Shown here piece by piece: positions 48,301-63,300 of a DNA stretch of 64,000 nucleotides. The notes beneath the pieces were generated by a model. It worked only from the letters and a program-made list of their open reading frames with translations. It made no database searches and had not been told where the DNA came from. This DNA comes from Sialis fuliginosa (Eukaryota; Arthropoda; Insecta; Megaloptera; Sialidae), in NCBI GenBank assembly GCA_961205875.1, contig OY540813.1, forward strand, positions 13,487,001 through 13,551,000, written 5' to 3'. Made by a program: the position numbers and the translations under genes. The first letter of the stretch is position 1. Every line of letters starts with the position of its first letter.

Positions 48301-51300
48301 ATCTTGTTTTAATATTTCATGTATTGGGTTGAACGGTTTTCGTGTAGTATATTTAACTGAATAAGGTCTTGGTGTTGTTGACTTATATTTTATTATATTA
48401 ATAGTACTGCTATTTAGTTTCTGATTAATAAAGTAATTTAATTCAGTTGTTATTTCATGATTAATTTTCGGTTTGGTGTATATATTATTGAAGGGTTGTT
48501 CAGTTTGTGATCCAGTATTCTTAAAATCTGTTTGTGAACCAATGATTTGTTTATCTGTTACATATAAAGAAGTATCCACTGGCAATGAAGTTGGATGAGG
48601 TCGTTTTTCAATATTTTCATATTTGTTATTTGAATTTTCATACGGCTGTGTACGGTGATTATGTGTATGTACTGTTGGTTTTAACAATACATGAGTTTGA
48701 GGAGGTCTTCGCTCAAATGGCTGTGGTTGGTTGATGATATCTATGCCAGGAATTCTTGGATATGGTGATTTAATATTAGTGTAGTAAACTGACTGCTCAT
48801 GAGCAACTGGGAGTTTTATTACTTCACTCTGACCTTTCATTTTATTTGTAGGATCTTTTGTTTCCGTATCAGTAGAGTAACTTTGCCCATTATAATTATT
48901 TTTCTGTGGTTGTTTATGGCCTTTGACAATCGGTTCATTAATTGGTTGCCTTTCCAATATTTCTTGTGGAACTTCACCTGGTCGTAAAGGTCGTTGTTTT
49001 GATTCTTGAATCACCTCACCTTCATCAGTTAGTTCATCTTGGTTGTTACTGTCCCCAAATCTATCATCATCCACAATCTCTGCTTCATGTATAGGAATAA
49101 CCATTGGTTTTGTTTGAGGTCGAATATTTAGTTTAGGTTGTGGTGGAGGTGGTGGTGACATAAATTCAATTATTTCATGCTTGCTTGGTTTCATTGAATA
49201 ATGAGGTGGTCTTAAATAATCTGGCCTCAATGTTGGTTGTCTATTTTCTGTTGGAATTTTAATTCCATTATCGGCATATATTGAATCATGTAGATATGGT
49301 TGTGTATTTGTGTGTTTTGTTTGATAATGCTTATTAGAATTATGCCTATTTAATGGTGCATCTATTACAATTCCAACATGTTCATGGGTATCAATTCCAG
49401 TTAAAGGATGTGGTGATACATTAACGTTAATATCTTCAGACCCAATATGATCAACATTAACATTAATTCCGTAAGGTGAAGAATCATGATTAGGTCCTCC
49501 AAACGCCACAGAGTGCCCTGAAATACTCAAACCCATGTTATGGTGTTCTTTTTGGTGATGATTGTCAAACATTATTGGTCCATGATTTTCTTTCCGATCT
49601 GTTGGATCAGCATCATATACATTCCCACTACTGTAGTTTTTAGCATATATTTCTAAATGTTTTTCTGTAGTTGCACCAAATGAAATTGGAGGTACATTGA
49701 CGTTAATATTATGATTATTAACATGTGAATTTACATTCACTACACTTCCAGTTTTTAATCTGTTAAGGTCTTTCTTTTCAATGCCAAATGATAATGGTGG
49801 AACATTTATATCAACTCCATGTGAAGCAACATAAGAATCAATATTAATCACATTGCTAGCTGGCCTTGGTATAACAATTGAACTTCCAGAAGAATATTGA
49901 GAATCACTAAAGGCATTAATAGCGGAAAAACCAGGTTCTACTTCAGGTTCAGGATATGGAGAAGGATCATCAAAATATTGTCCATTTTTATGAGGCTCTC
50001 CAGAACCACCAAATATTAATGCAGTTGCACTTCCATGAGGTATTACCACATTAGCAACTTGGGATGGTTGAAGATTAACTAATAACGGTTGTCCTGTTGA
50101 TCTTTCTATAACTTCTGGCAATAAAATTGAATCTCCTAAAGTCACTGGTTGGATGTCTTGGGGCTGATTTTGATTGTCAATACTAGAAGCTTTTGTAGGT
50201 GCATAGAATGGTATATTACGAATTATTATATTATCTGAATTTGAAATTTCTGAATTGCCATAGTTAGAAGGTGATCCATGATTATAATTTTGTGATAAAA
50301 TCTCATGGTTTTTATTTATGTAACCTTCATGATGTACTTCTTGATAACTTATAGGATTTATTATATTAGGTCTGCTTGAAGGTAAAGGTGGAGGAGACAA
50401 ACCAATATCATCTCCATTTTCAATTAGATTTGGTTTATTTCTAGAAAAAATTGAATTAAATGGGCGTTGATGATTATCAGCAAATGTTACATTATGAGCT
50501 TTTTCGTGAAGTGAAGGCACAGGTATACTGACAGGAGGAGGACCAAAATAGTCATCTCTATTAGGTTTCCTTTGATAATTCAATCTTTCAGCTTCGCTTT
50601 TTTTAGGTGCAGGTAATGGAGGTGGTTGCATTCCAATAGGTACTTCATTTCCATTATTTTGAATAAATGGTATTCTAGGTCCAACAATTGCAGGTTTACC
50701 AACAATTACATCTGAATTTGCAGTTATTACTTGTCCAGGTGAAATAGGAATACCGCCATTGACTAATGGACTTTCATAAGTAGGTTTACCGACTGTTATT
50801 TTTCCATGGTTTTCATACCATGGTTTGTCTTGAATTAGAGGACTATTTAAAATATGCTCTACATTTTGGCTTTCTGCTATTAATATATCTTCATCTGCAA
50901 TCCTCCCTACTGGAATATAAATAGGAGCTCGACTTTGTGGATCCGCTGGTGGTATTTGAGTTTTAACTTTAGTTGGTACCGACTGTTTACTTTGAATTCC
51001 TCCATCTGTATCATTTCTTCTAGACAATTGTAAATTGTTTTGAATCAATCCACCAATTGCGTGGAATACAGGTCTTAGAGCTGTCAAGCTGTTTATATTC
51101 AATGATCCTAATAAATTTGATACGCCTGAAGTCGAAGGAACAGTTGTTTTCAGTGGTGTAATTTTATTTGTAGGTTTCTTAAGTGACGGATCTGATACAG
51201 GAATAATTGACTTAGTTCCATTTTCATGATTTATCACAATTACTTGCTCTCCTGGTAGTATAGTTGCACCTGCAGGTGTTACAGTTTTAGAAATTATTAT

Positions 51301-54300
51301 CGAAGTCTTATAATTTTGTGAATTAAGTGTAAATGCTGTGCTTGCTGGATTTTTGTGATTTTTTGTTTTAGATATTTGATTATTCGTTGACTTTATACTG
51401 GATTTAGTTGTATGCACACTATTCTTAGTTGAAATTGAATTCAATACATTTAACGATGATTCGATCTGATTAAGCTCATCAAAAAATATGATTGTAGAAC
51501 CTGTTATGACACTTGGAGATTCCATAATTGTATTCATGTTTGTTTTATCTTGCTTATTTTTATCAACAGCCGTTATTTCTATTTCGTCTCCATTTTTTAA
51601 TGTTGCTACAGTAACTATTTCATTTTCAGCTTTAATTAATGAGCTTTTAAGAGATTCCAAATAACCACTGCCAAAATTAGAAGGATCTAATGTTTCTGTA
51701 ACCACATTATCAATAACTTTAGTTCTTGAGTTAATTATAGTAGACGTTGAACCATTCTTAGCATCTTTTAATAAAGTTGTGAAGTATGTAAATGTTGTTA
51801 AATAAGTTTTTGTTGCTAAAATTTTCATAGAGTCATCAAAATTGTTATCTTTAATCATAGTTGAGCCTTTTATTGGTTCAGTTACAATAACACTTTGAGC
51901 CTGAGAAGTTGTGTGCGTACGTTTTGGATGCAAGTATAACTTTTCTGTAACTACATCGCTTGAAGTAGATACATTTGTTCGTACTACAGCACTCCCGTCT
52001 TCCATAAATGTATTATAATACGTATAAGTTACAAAATACGTTTTTACAACATCTGTAGTGGCATATTCTTTAGTTGCAGAAGGTGCAATGTCATCTACAT
52101 CTATAGCAATATATGAAGTCATAACTGAAGTAGATTTTGGTGGAACTGACTCAGTAACGACAACTTGCGTTATAACATCACTTGTACTTATAACCTTTTG
52201 TTTATTTCCTTCGGTTAAAGTTCTAGTTAATGCAACAGTGCTGTAGTATGTATTTGTGTCTTGTATCGGTAATGCTATTTCAGAAGGTTGAAGTAGAGAC
52301 AGATAATCATCGGGTGCTGTTACAGTGTTAGCAACTGTATGCTTTGAAGTAATTACTATTGGTTGATTGCCATCATGTATTGTATTGTAATATGTGTAAG
52401 TAGTATGGAATACACCAGTAGCCAAATTTGGATTCTGAAAACAAAATGAATGTTAATTATAAATAGTTAATATTTATTTTAATAAAACATTAGTTCTCAA
52501 TGAATGAATGTTATAATGAATGTTTTTAGCAGACAAAAATTATGGACAACACACTTAACAGAAAATTGAAACATGATTAACTAATTTACCACTGTATTTA
52601 TGTAAGTGCTTATATAATACCTGTGTCAAAGTGATTCCAGATGGCTCTGGTGTACGATGAGTATTTCTTTCTTCAGTAGCAATATTAGATACAACTTGTT
52701 CTCTACTGCTAACTGTGGTTGTTCCATCTCGTACATATGTTGTAAGATACGTAAATGTTGTCATACAAGTTTTTGTTACAAATTGATTTGACTGAAGTGC
52801 CTAAAAAGTAATAAATCAATAAATAAATGTCTAACTAATAATGTAATTGTTAAATATGTTTATTTTAAATATTATTTAAACTTAAACATACTTCATCTGC
52901 ATCTTGTGGTAGCAGCATGGACATATGGTCAGTTAGTGTAGTAGGTGCTAATGTACGGATAGATGACATATTTTCTGGGTCTCTTCTGGTGGCTCTTTCC
53001 CCTGCTACAATAACACCTACGCCATTTGACATAACCCGCGTAGCAAGTCTTATTCCTCGAGCTTCATCATCTTCTGTATTTTCCAAATTGTCATCATAAA
53101 AATCTAATAATTATTAAGATAATTGTTTAAATAGATGAATAATGTGTAGAATCAATAAGTACATAATATCCAATATACACTTGTACAATATAATTTGTTG
53201 ATAATATGTATAATACAAAAAAGAAAATTTAATATGTACAAAATCAAGTTAAGAAAATGATATAAATTACCTGAAAAATGATAGCGAAATGAAAAAATAC
53301 ACGAAATAAAAAAATAAGAAAATAAAAATACAAGCTTAATTTCTAAAGAAATAAAAAAATAACAATTCATATATTTAACATATTTATTACATTGTTATTC
53401 AGTGCTGTAGCGCCTGTAGCTATAAAAAATTATGTTTTTTTTTTAAATAGACCGGGGCACATTGCATATTGTACCGATAGTAGAAATTAGAGTGCCAAAC
53501 ACAAAATAATATTTTATTTAAAAGTTTTGGAGTTAATCTAAAAAAACATGATTTAATTAATATAATTTATTTATACATTGTTATGTTTCCAATTTAGTTT
53601 TTGTATAACTACAGTATTGATAATATTTTTTTATAAATATGGAACCATAGGATAAAAGGAAGTATGTGTATATAGGTATGTATAAATAAAAATATTCTAT
53701 ATTAAAGTGAAAATTAATAAAAAAAAAAAAATTAGAATACACTATTTATTTTTCATTGTGTGTTTTCTAAGATAAATTAATTTAACGGATTACAAAACAT
53801 CCACTCGGAAATAAAGAATACTAATAAAATAATAAGAGATATAAATAAAAACATTTTTAACGTAAACAACCATATAACTAACAACAATATGTAGATATGC
53901 AAATATTTTAATAAACAATAATAGTTAAATTTTACAAAATATTTATATTCCATTTAATAAAAGTAACATTATGAGCATACAATTCATTTCTACTTATTGT
54001 CAGCAATTATAAATTGAAATATTACTACGTATCATATTATAAAATGTGGAATACATTGAACTCACCTATTGTTTGTGAATTGTGTTGTACATCTTGGATT
54101 TTTATGGAACCACCAAAAGGATTATCAGTCTGGTACTCGTTATATCCAGTAAAAGTCTTTGTCAGAGTTTCAGTAATCGTTAATGTCTTTGTACGTAATT
54201 TGACTTCTGTGGAAGTAGTCACCACATTACTTTGATCTCCCACTCGAGTAATTACGTAAGTATATGTCCCTGGTCTAATATGAGTCGTTGTCGTTGTTCG

Positions 54301-57300
54301 ATAGGATAAAGTTGTATGTATAGTAGGAGTAAGTTTATATTCGATATCTTTTTTGTCGGTATCAGAAGAAAAAGAAGACAGTAATATGTTTTCGCTTGAA
54401 GAAAGTAAGTGAATTGTATTTTTACTGTTAGTCATATGTATAATATGTACATCAGTAGCAGTAGAAATAGTAGTAAATTTGTCATTGCTACTAGTAATTG
54501 AGTCATTTAGTTTCAGATTTAAAGAAACCAATAGTTGTATATTTGAATTATTTACACGTTCAGTTTCACTAGGAACTACAGAAAAGGAATTGTTTGTTTT
54601 GTTTATAATTTCTGGAAACTTTTCAATTGAAAAATCATGTACAAATATTTGATCGAGTATTAATGTTGTGGTATTATTAATATTTTTGTCGTTATTGTTT
54701 GAAATTGGAAATTTTTCTAACTCTGGAATTGATGTCTTTGTATGTTCTTCTTGCTTTTCTTCATTTAGTTGCAATTTTCTTTGACCATTTACTAATGTCA
54801 AATATAATTCTGGAGGTAGTTCTATTTCAAGGTCTAATGTTGGAATGAACGATGAGTTATTATCTTCTTGAATTTTTTCTGTGGTACTCAATATTTCATT
54901 TTTATTTTCTAAATTATAAAATGAGTTTTCTGGTAAATCTGAATTTCTTACGTTCGTTAAGTAACTCGTATGATAATTGTTAAGTTCAGATATGTAATTT
55001 GAATTCGTGGTGCTAATCAATCTTTTTTTTGTTATAGTAATAATTCGTCGATTATTCATAGATGATATTAGTTCAGTATGATCATTTAATATGTTTTTGG
55101 TTCTTATTGGTCTTTTTTTTACGACTGTAATAGTTTTCCTAGTAGGAATCCTTTTAGTAGTCATATAATTATCATTTGTAGTCCCATTTAAATAATCGTT
55201 ATCAACTACTTTTCTTCTTGCTACTAATTTTTTAACTATTCTTTTTGTTGCAACATTTTTTAAATCTCTTTTATATCTTTTAAAAACTAAACTATCTACA
55301 TTTATTAAATATTTATTATAACTATCATTATTATTTTTATTATACAAATTTAATATTGAATTATTATATATAAAATTTATTTTATTTAAATTATTTTGAT
55401 TCTTTATGCCCCTCAAATCAGAAACAATTTCAACTTTAATTTTTTTAGTGAATGGGGCATTTTTAATATGGTTTATCTTCCTAAAAAATAACTTTTTGGT
55501 TTATTTTCCGAATCAACCAATGTAACTAAATCTAATTTAATATCATCAGAAGATTTCACACTATTACTTTTGTAAGAAATACTTGGTGTACTTTCTTTAA
55601 TGTATTTACTAACATCACCAACAATACTTTCAAGACTTTCTGTCTCTGATGCAGATTCACTTCCCTCAATGTTTATTTCGTTGATTGCAGGCATTAAATA
55701 TGAATCGGTATACTCATACCTTGTATTATATAATTCGGGTATAACAGATGCTTCTACTTGAAAATATTCTGCTGCTCTTTTCCTTAATGTACTATCTTCT
55801 CCTACAATTACTGTAGAAAGAACTGTACTGAATTCTCCTGGCCGTCTACCTGAGACATACAATGTAATAATACTGGTTTCTTTAGGAGGTGGTGCAGGTT
55901 GTTTAGGTTTCTTTGGTTTTTTTCTAGAAGATTTTCGTCTAGGTGCATCTGTTACTATTGGTTCTTCATCATAAATATTTTGTTCATCTAAATTTTCATT
56001 ATCTTTATCAAAATCAGCTAATGGAATTATCAAACTATTTTTACTATCTAAACTATCTTGAAATAAGGCTTGAGCCAAAGGTTGCTCTTGACTCTGAAGT
56101 AAATTAAGCGGTGGTTGACCGCCAAGTCCTAAAACTTGTTGCTGCTGTTGTTGTTGCAATAATAAGGGTAGTAGCAAACTGTTTAATCCAGCGTTAGGTA
56201 CAGGAGTGGGAGTCACCACTATTGTATCTGTAATGAATTCTGTTGCTGTTACAACTTCTTCACTGCTGTCAACAATAGTTGTAAGGATTTTTTGTCCCCG
56301 ATATGTCAATGGCACTACGGTTGATGTAGCTTTTGTAACTGTTGTAACATATGTTGTGGATCTGGTTTTGTATTCTGTCGTTGGTGTTGCTGGAGCAACT
56401 GGATTTTGATTTAATGCTAATAAAGGATTTTGATTTGGTAGACCAAGATTTCCTAAAAGTAATTGTGATAATAATATGTTGGCTAATGGTGCTTGAGCAG
56501 CTAATGCTGGTTGAATAGTTGAAACTACTTGTTCTACGTTATACACAGTGCTTGGAATAACATGAGAGAAAGATGTTTTCCTTCCTCGTATGTATGTTGG
56601 TGTAAAAATAATACCTGTAGTTGGTGTCTCATTTAATATAAATTGAGTAATTTCAGTTGCACCATTACCTCCAATTGCAGTTACTTCATTTGTTAAAATT
56701 AAAAATTGAGCTCCATTTCTGCTAACTGTTGTTGAATATTGACTAGGTCCTAAAACTTCAGTACTAGGTTTTGCAGTGACAATATTTTTATACTCTGTTA
56801 ACTTTCCATTTACAACAGGTATAGTAATTTCTGTTGGAATATGATGCGTTACTGTAATTGTTCCATCATTAGATGGAACATATGAATAATCAAGTTTATC
56901 GTTATTTCTTCCTCTCGCTCTTTGAGTTGTTCTACTTCTAGATGTTGTTCTAGGTTTTGAAGTACCTGGCCTTCTGGAAGCCTCAGGTTGTTGTGAATAG
57001 CTTCTTAAACGAGGTGCTTTTGGTCTTGATACAGTAGGGCTTGCTGTTCGCCGAGAAGAAGATGTTGGTGCAGCACTTGGTCTTCTAAAATTTGATCTTG
57101 TATTTGTAGATGAATCTTTTTCACGTAATGTAAATTGTGATCTGCCTTGATTATTAGATGACCGTGTTGGTGAAATTCTTGACTCTGAAGGGGTAGTTCT
57201 TTGTCTTGAAGAGTATCTTCGGGGTGGTTTAGGAGTTTCTGCATCTTCATATTGAATGTCTTCTTGCACGTCTGATTTAGCAGCAGCTGTTGGTTTTGGA

Positions 57301-60300
57301 CTTGGTCTTCTAAATCTTGAAAAATTACTTCTACTACCATAATCTGCTTGACGTTTAGTACGCTTTCTTATGCCAAAGGGTCTAACTTGAACAGGATTGT
57401 ATGCTCTTCCATTACGATTAGGTGCTTTGACTAATCGACTATTTATATTTGTATTAGAACTTTCATAATCATTATCATCTTCTTCTAGTTCTTCTTCAAG
57501 ATTATCTTCTTGTTCTTCTTCTGGATCCCCTTCTTTTATTTCTTCTTCCTCTTTTATTTCTTCTTCTTCTTTCGGTTGTTCTGTAGTGGTTCTTGGCTTA
57601 AATAATCCACGTGGAGGGAATAAATTGTTTGCCGGTCTCTGTCTGGGGGATACATTCTGAATATTTAATAATGGTGGTCTACTAAATGGTTTGGCTTTTG
57701 GTTTTGGTGTGGTCGTTGTAGTTGTTGAAGTAGTAGTTGATAATCTAGTTCTTCCTTTTCTAATAGTTGTAGTACCTCGAGGTGTTGTGGAAGCAGGAGA
57801 TACTGAACGATTCAATGGTCTAGGGAAACGTCTAAAAGGAGTACGTCTCAATGTAGATGCTTCAGTTGTAGATGTCAAAGCAAGAGTAGTATCAAAATCT
57901 TCTTCATCTAATGTATCAGGTCTATCTGTTAAAACTGTAGTAAGATCATTTTCGGAATCATTAATGTCTGCTTGAGTAGTTGCTGTTTTTGATGCAAATG
58001 AATTGCTTATTCCAGATGAAAGTGTTGGTCGTATCCCTCGAAATCTGGAACTACTAGCATATATGTTACTAGATCTGAATGGATATTGAGAAGATGCACT
58101 GTTTCTAAAACCACCTCTCCTAGAAGTTGCCCCATTAAAGTTTGTTGATGTTGGCTGTATTCTTACTTGAGATCTTCCTCTTCCACTTACTGCAGCCGAA
58201 GATGACAAAATTCCGCTACTTGCTGGTCTTGTTTTTGCATATCTTCGGTCTCCAACACTTGATGGCCCACTACCTGGTATTATTGATGAACTTTGTCTAG
58301 GCCTACCAAAGCGCCCTCTTGTACTTTTTGGTCTCGACGTAGGTGTGGCGGTAATTGTAGGTGTGAAATCAGATCGCGTTATAGTAGTTGCGCTAGTAGC
58401 TTTATTTTTCTTTGGTTTTGGAGCAAATGTTGGCCGACCACGTGAAACAAACGGTCTAATTACAGGAGTAAATGTACGCCTTCTGGTTGTAAAGCCAAGG
58501 CGTGATTTAGTTCGTGTATTACCATCCTCATCTTCATCTTCATTTTCAGTATCATTTTCTTTATCATTGTGATCCTCAGTTAGAGAACTTTCGATTACTA
58601 CAGGTGATGGGCTAATAGAACTTGCTGTAGGCGATACTGTAAATGTTGGACCTACTGTTTCTGTTGGAGATATTTTCGTGGCTAAAGTAGCATCTTTCGT
58701 TTTTTCAATTATAAAACTCGATGTGCTTTCAATAATTTGTGCATATCTACCTTCAATTACAGTGCCAACAACTTTCGATTGATAAATAGTTGTTGTTCGA
58801 TTCTGTACAATAGCACCTTCGATTAAACGAACTAGACCTGTGCGGTGTGGTCTTGTTTCGATATCTGAAGGTAAAGCTGATTTTTTAACCTCATCAACTA
58901 ATAAAGAACTAGTACTTTCAATTACTTGTGCATATAAATTATCGATGTATGTTCCAATTGCTTTTGTTGTGTAAAAAAGTGTACTAACTCCATCAGCATC
59001 AACAATTTTTCCTTGATTTATACTAACAGTTCCTGTGGGTTGTAATTTAACTGTTTCAGTAGGTTGTATCGTCTCGGAAATTATTTGCGTGGTGCTTTCT
59101 TTAACTTTTGCATATAAACCATCAATATAAGTTCCATACACACCTGTAGAGACAACTGTTGTTGTACCATCATTTACTTCACTAGATATAATTGTTGACA
59201 ATAACCCTGTTGAAAGTAATGACTGTGTATCTGTTTTTTGTGATGGTTTGTCATTACTATCTAATGCGTTTAGAGTGTTATCTCCAATATCAAGAGCCCT
59301 AGCTGAATGCTCAGAGTTATCTGTACTATTTACTATATTAGTCACAGTTTCTAAACGACTATTTACTACAGTACTGTCACTAACATATGATGTTGTATAA
59401 TAAGTATATGTTGTATAATATGTTGTTAAATTGTCATTTGTTAAGGTTTCCTCTGGTTCAGGTAAAGATTTTCCAACAGGACTTGCTTCTAATTCTAAAG
59501 TAGATTTATTAATAGTTTCTGTAACTGGCGTCGCCACAATTACCGACAGTTCATTTTCAGTCTGTGTTGGAGTAACGCTTGGAGTTATAACGTTTGATAT
59601 AGTTTCTTCTCGACTTGTAGTTGTAGTAGTACCATCTTTATAAAATGTTGTCCAGTATGTAAAAGTAGTAAAGTATGTAATAGGAAGACTCGAATCTTCA
59701 ACACTAAGTGAACGAGTCGGAGTTAATGTTTCAGTTACAACATTGGTTACTGTTTCTAATCTTGAAACAATACTACTTGCTGTTGTTCCTAAATACATTG
59801 TAGTGAAGTAGGTAAACGTAGTATAACTTGTTTGTAAAAGTAGCGTTGGTGATGGCATAATTTCAGAATCGTTATTGGATTCAGAACTAATTTGATCTTC
59901 TAAAAATATATTTCTTTTTTCGACATTATCTATGATTCGTCTTTCGCCATCTGAACTACTACTTCGAACATCGGTAATTGTTTTCGTAGTAACATCTTCT
60001 TCCTCTTCAGTACTACTACTTGGTTTTCTTTTCATAGTACTGTAGGTTGGTTCAGTATGACTAGATAGCACCTGAGTTGGTACAATATCATTATTAATCG
60101 ACGTTTCCAAGTCTATTTGATGAACATCTGTTTCACTAACTTTATTTAAAAAATCAACTTCTGATACTTGATTAGATGATCTTATAATTGTACTGTTGTA
60201 TATATTCGCCGATTTTATTTTTAAATTCATGATTTTTTCTCTGCTACTTGAATTAAATTCATCATCATCTGTATTTAAGTTATCTTCTAATTCAGCATAT

Positions 60301-63300
60301 TTTTGTTCAACAGAAATTGAATCAGTTTTTAGAGGCTTTTCAGTAACTGATGGAGTAACATAGTTTGTGTAAACTTCAGTTCGACTTGAAACTTCAGTTT
60401 CACCGTCAATAAATACGGTTGTAAAATATGTATACGTAGTGTAATAAGTTTGTACTGCAGCAGCAGATACTTTTATTTTAGAATCATCTAATATTGGTGT
60501 TTTTATATGTTTATCAGATGGATATAATGTAGTTGGTATTCTAGCATCTACATTAGTTGGTACTATATCAGCGAAATCTTCAAAACTGGCAGGTTTGGGT
60601 TTGGAATAATAGTTGGTATTGTGTACTAAACTATCTTCTCTTCCAAATAAACCTGCCACTACTGGATCTGACGCTTGTAGATGTGAATTATCTAAAGTCG
60701 AAGAAATAACATTGGTTATTACAACTTTTCTGCTAGAAACACTTGATGTAGATTCTTGGAAAAATGTTGTAAGATAAGTATATGTAGTGTATAAAGTTTT
60801 ATATACTAGCTCGATTTCTTCTTCGCCATCTTTGGTTATTTCTGTAGTAATGTCGTCAGTTATATGCTTTCTTTCAGTTACTATTTCCAGTGGTGTAGTT
60901 ATAATTGGAGAATCATTGGTAGTTGGTAACTCTATTGTTGTTAAATGTTCTGTTGTGAGTTCACAATCTTCGTCACAAAAATCGTTTACTTTATCAGTTT
61001 TATTTTCTATATCAGAAGTTTCAGAAGTTGTGGTAGGATTTTCTTCAACAGCATTTACAGTAGTTTGTTCTAAAGTAGATTTGACTTCTATTTTATCGAT
61101 TGATGTAGAAGAAATTTCATCTATTATAGTTTGCTCTGAAGTAGGTTTGACATCTATTTTATCGATTGATGTAGGAGAAATGTCATTTGTTGTAGTTTGT
61201 TCTGAAGTAGATTCTAATTCTATTTTATCAACTGATATGGAAGAAATTACATTTTTTATAGAACAAGGTTGTGTTTCATAATTTATCTCTGACGTAGTTA
61301 CTTCATGAGATTTAATAGATGTCGTTTCTGATGTTTCGTCAATAGGAATAAAGAATGTTGTAAAGTATGTATAAGTTTTATAGATTGTATCTGACTGAAC
61401 ATTAGAACAAGATATATCAGCTTTCTGAATTTCATTAATAACATCATTTTCTTCTGTAGTAGTTGAAATTATCAAAGTGGTTGGTTTTTCAGTAGGTATT
61501 TCGTCTTCAATTGTTGTTGGCTGCTTTGTTGTAGTAATATCATTTGGTAAAGTAACTTTTTTCTCAGTGTCAGCGAAAATATCATATTCCGTTTGTTTTC
61601 CAGTTGTTTGGCCAATAGTTGTTTGTTTTGTTGGAGGTTTTGTTGTATCTTTATTTGTCGTAAACAGTTCTTCGGTTGTTATTTCAGCATTGGTTGTTAC
61701 TGTACTTTTCTCTGTTTTGTCATCAATTTGAGAAGGTTTGTTTTCAATAACTGTGGCACTACTTGTACTATTAATATCAAATATATCATCAATAAATATT
61801 GTTGTATATCCACTTAAAACTTGTTTTGTGCTCGAATAAAAAATGTCATCATCATGCGAATCTTTAGATGAAACAGTTATAGAAGATGCTGAACTTAAAG
61901 GTTCTGTAGGAGTTTGGGAGGCTTTTGCAGCAAGAGAAGAGAAAAACTTTGCAATTTCTTCTTCGGACGGAGTAGATAGCATTGGAAGCATTTGTGTTTC
62001 AGAAGGTTGAATCGTTTCCTCTGTGAACATAGAAGTCAAGATGCTAGAGTCGCTGCTAGAGTCGCTACTAGATATTGTTGCTTCTAATTCAGCCATAGTA
62101 ACTGTATCATATTTCTTCGAATCTTGTTCATGAGCTAAAACAGACATCTTTTTTTTCATTTCGATTTCTCTATCTTCTGGATTTTCAATATCTTTACTTT
62201 TTGGTTCGCGATTTGTAGCATCAATCACCATAGTTGGAAGTGATGTTTCCATATTTAATTTGTGACCAGTAACTGTTTTTGTAATCATTCCTGGATCATG
62301 CGAATAAAATGTTTTTAATTTTGTTGCAATTCTTTCGGTAGTTGTTTTTGTTGATTTAGTTTCTACAGTAGGTATTGTAGCGTCACCCGGAAATATTGTA
62401 ACACGACCAGAATTTACTTTTTCGCTACTAGTGCTTGGAGAAAAAACAATTACTGTATCACCCACAGTTGTAGTAAAATCAGCAAATCCGAAGTACGTAA
62501 CAGTATCAAATTCTTTTAAATCTTGTTTTACCAGTTTACCTCCACTCAATAATACTTTTGGTTTTCTTTCTTTAATTGTAGTAAGTTTTGATTTTTCGGT
62601 GGCAACATCGTTTGCATAACCACTAGGAGAGAACACATTGCCTATAGTGAACGTTGCTAAAGCGTCATTTTGTTTAACTTTATCGGGTTGCACATCATCT
62701 AAATTTATTTGTTTTGAAGTTCTTCTACCATTTATATCATTTTCGCTATTTCTTTCAAACTGATATGCGTGTTCTAATTTAATATCAAGAGGATTCGCTC
62801 TAAAAGTAAAGATATTTTTACTATCATTTTCTGAATTTATATACTGTTTTTCGGTGTTCTCTGGTTCATTACTATTCCAGTCTTCGTTTTCACTTTCTGA
62901 ATATGTTGACACTTGTGCAAATGGTTCCGGTAACTCTTCCCATTTAGAAGCAGTTATAACTTCCATCGGCTCTTCAGGTACATATTTTTTCGGTGAATAC
63001 CATGTATCGATTTTGGTTGTTGGGTACACAATATATGGTTCAACTTTATTTGGCGAGACGTAATCAATATTTTTGATAAAGTTGACTCCGTTCAAAGCCA
63101 ATTCGTCTACTTCTAAATTCGGTTTATTAGGAATATTGGAAAATTTTTCTTCACTGTAGTTAGGATAACCAACATACGAAGATGATTTCGGAGAGTATAT
63201 GACGCGAGAGCTAGTTGTAAGCAGATGTGCATAAAGACGTCCATCAGCAAGAGTTGTTCCGAGCACTCGCGTTGCGTATTCCGTGGTGGCGTCACCTTCG

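Noticed and set aside
57005-57340. 111-codon minus-strand frame inside the mucin exon
   Set aside because: Same strand but out of frame with the 7.7-kb exon. It has a low-complexity Gln/Leu composition produced by the shifted Arg/Ser/Pro-rich coding sequence.
60787-61281. 164-codon plus-strand frame, Val/Ser-rich, opposite the mucin
   Set aside because: Antisense shadow of Thr/Glu-rich mucin codons. Many similar shadows lie at 46,328-63,063 and none shows a domain or splice context.
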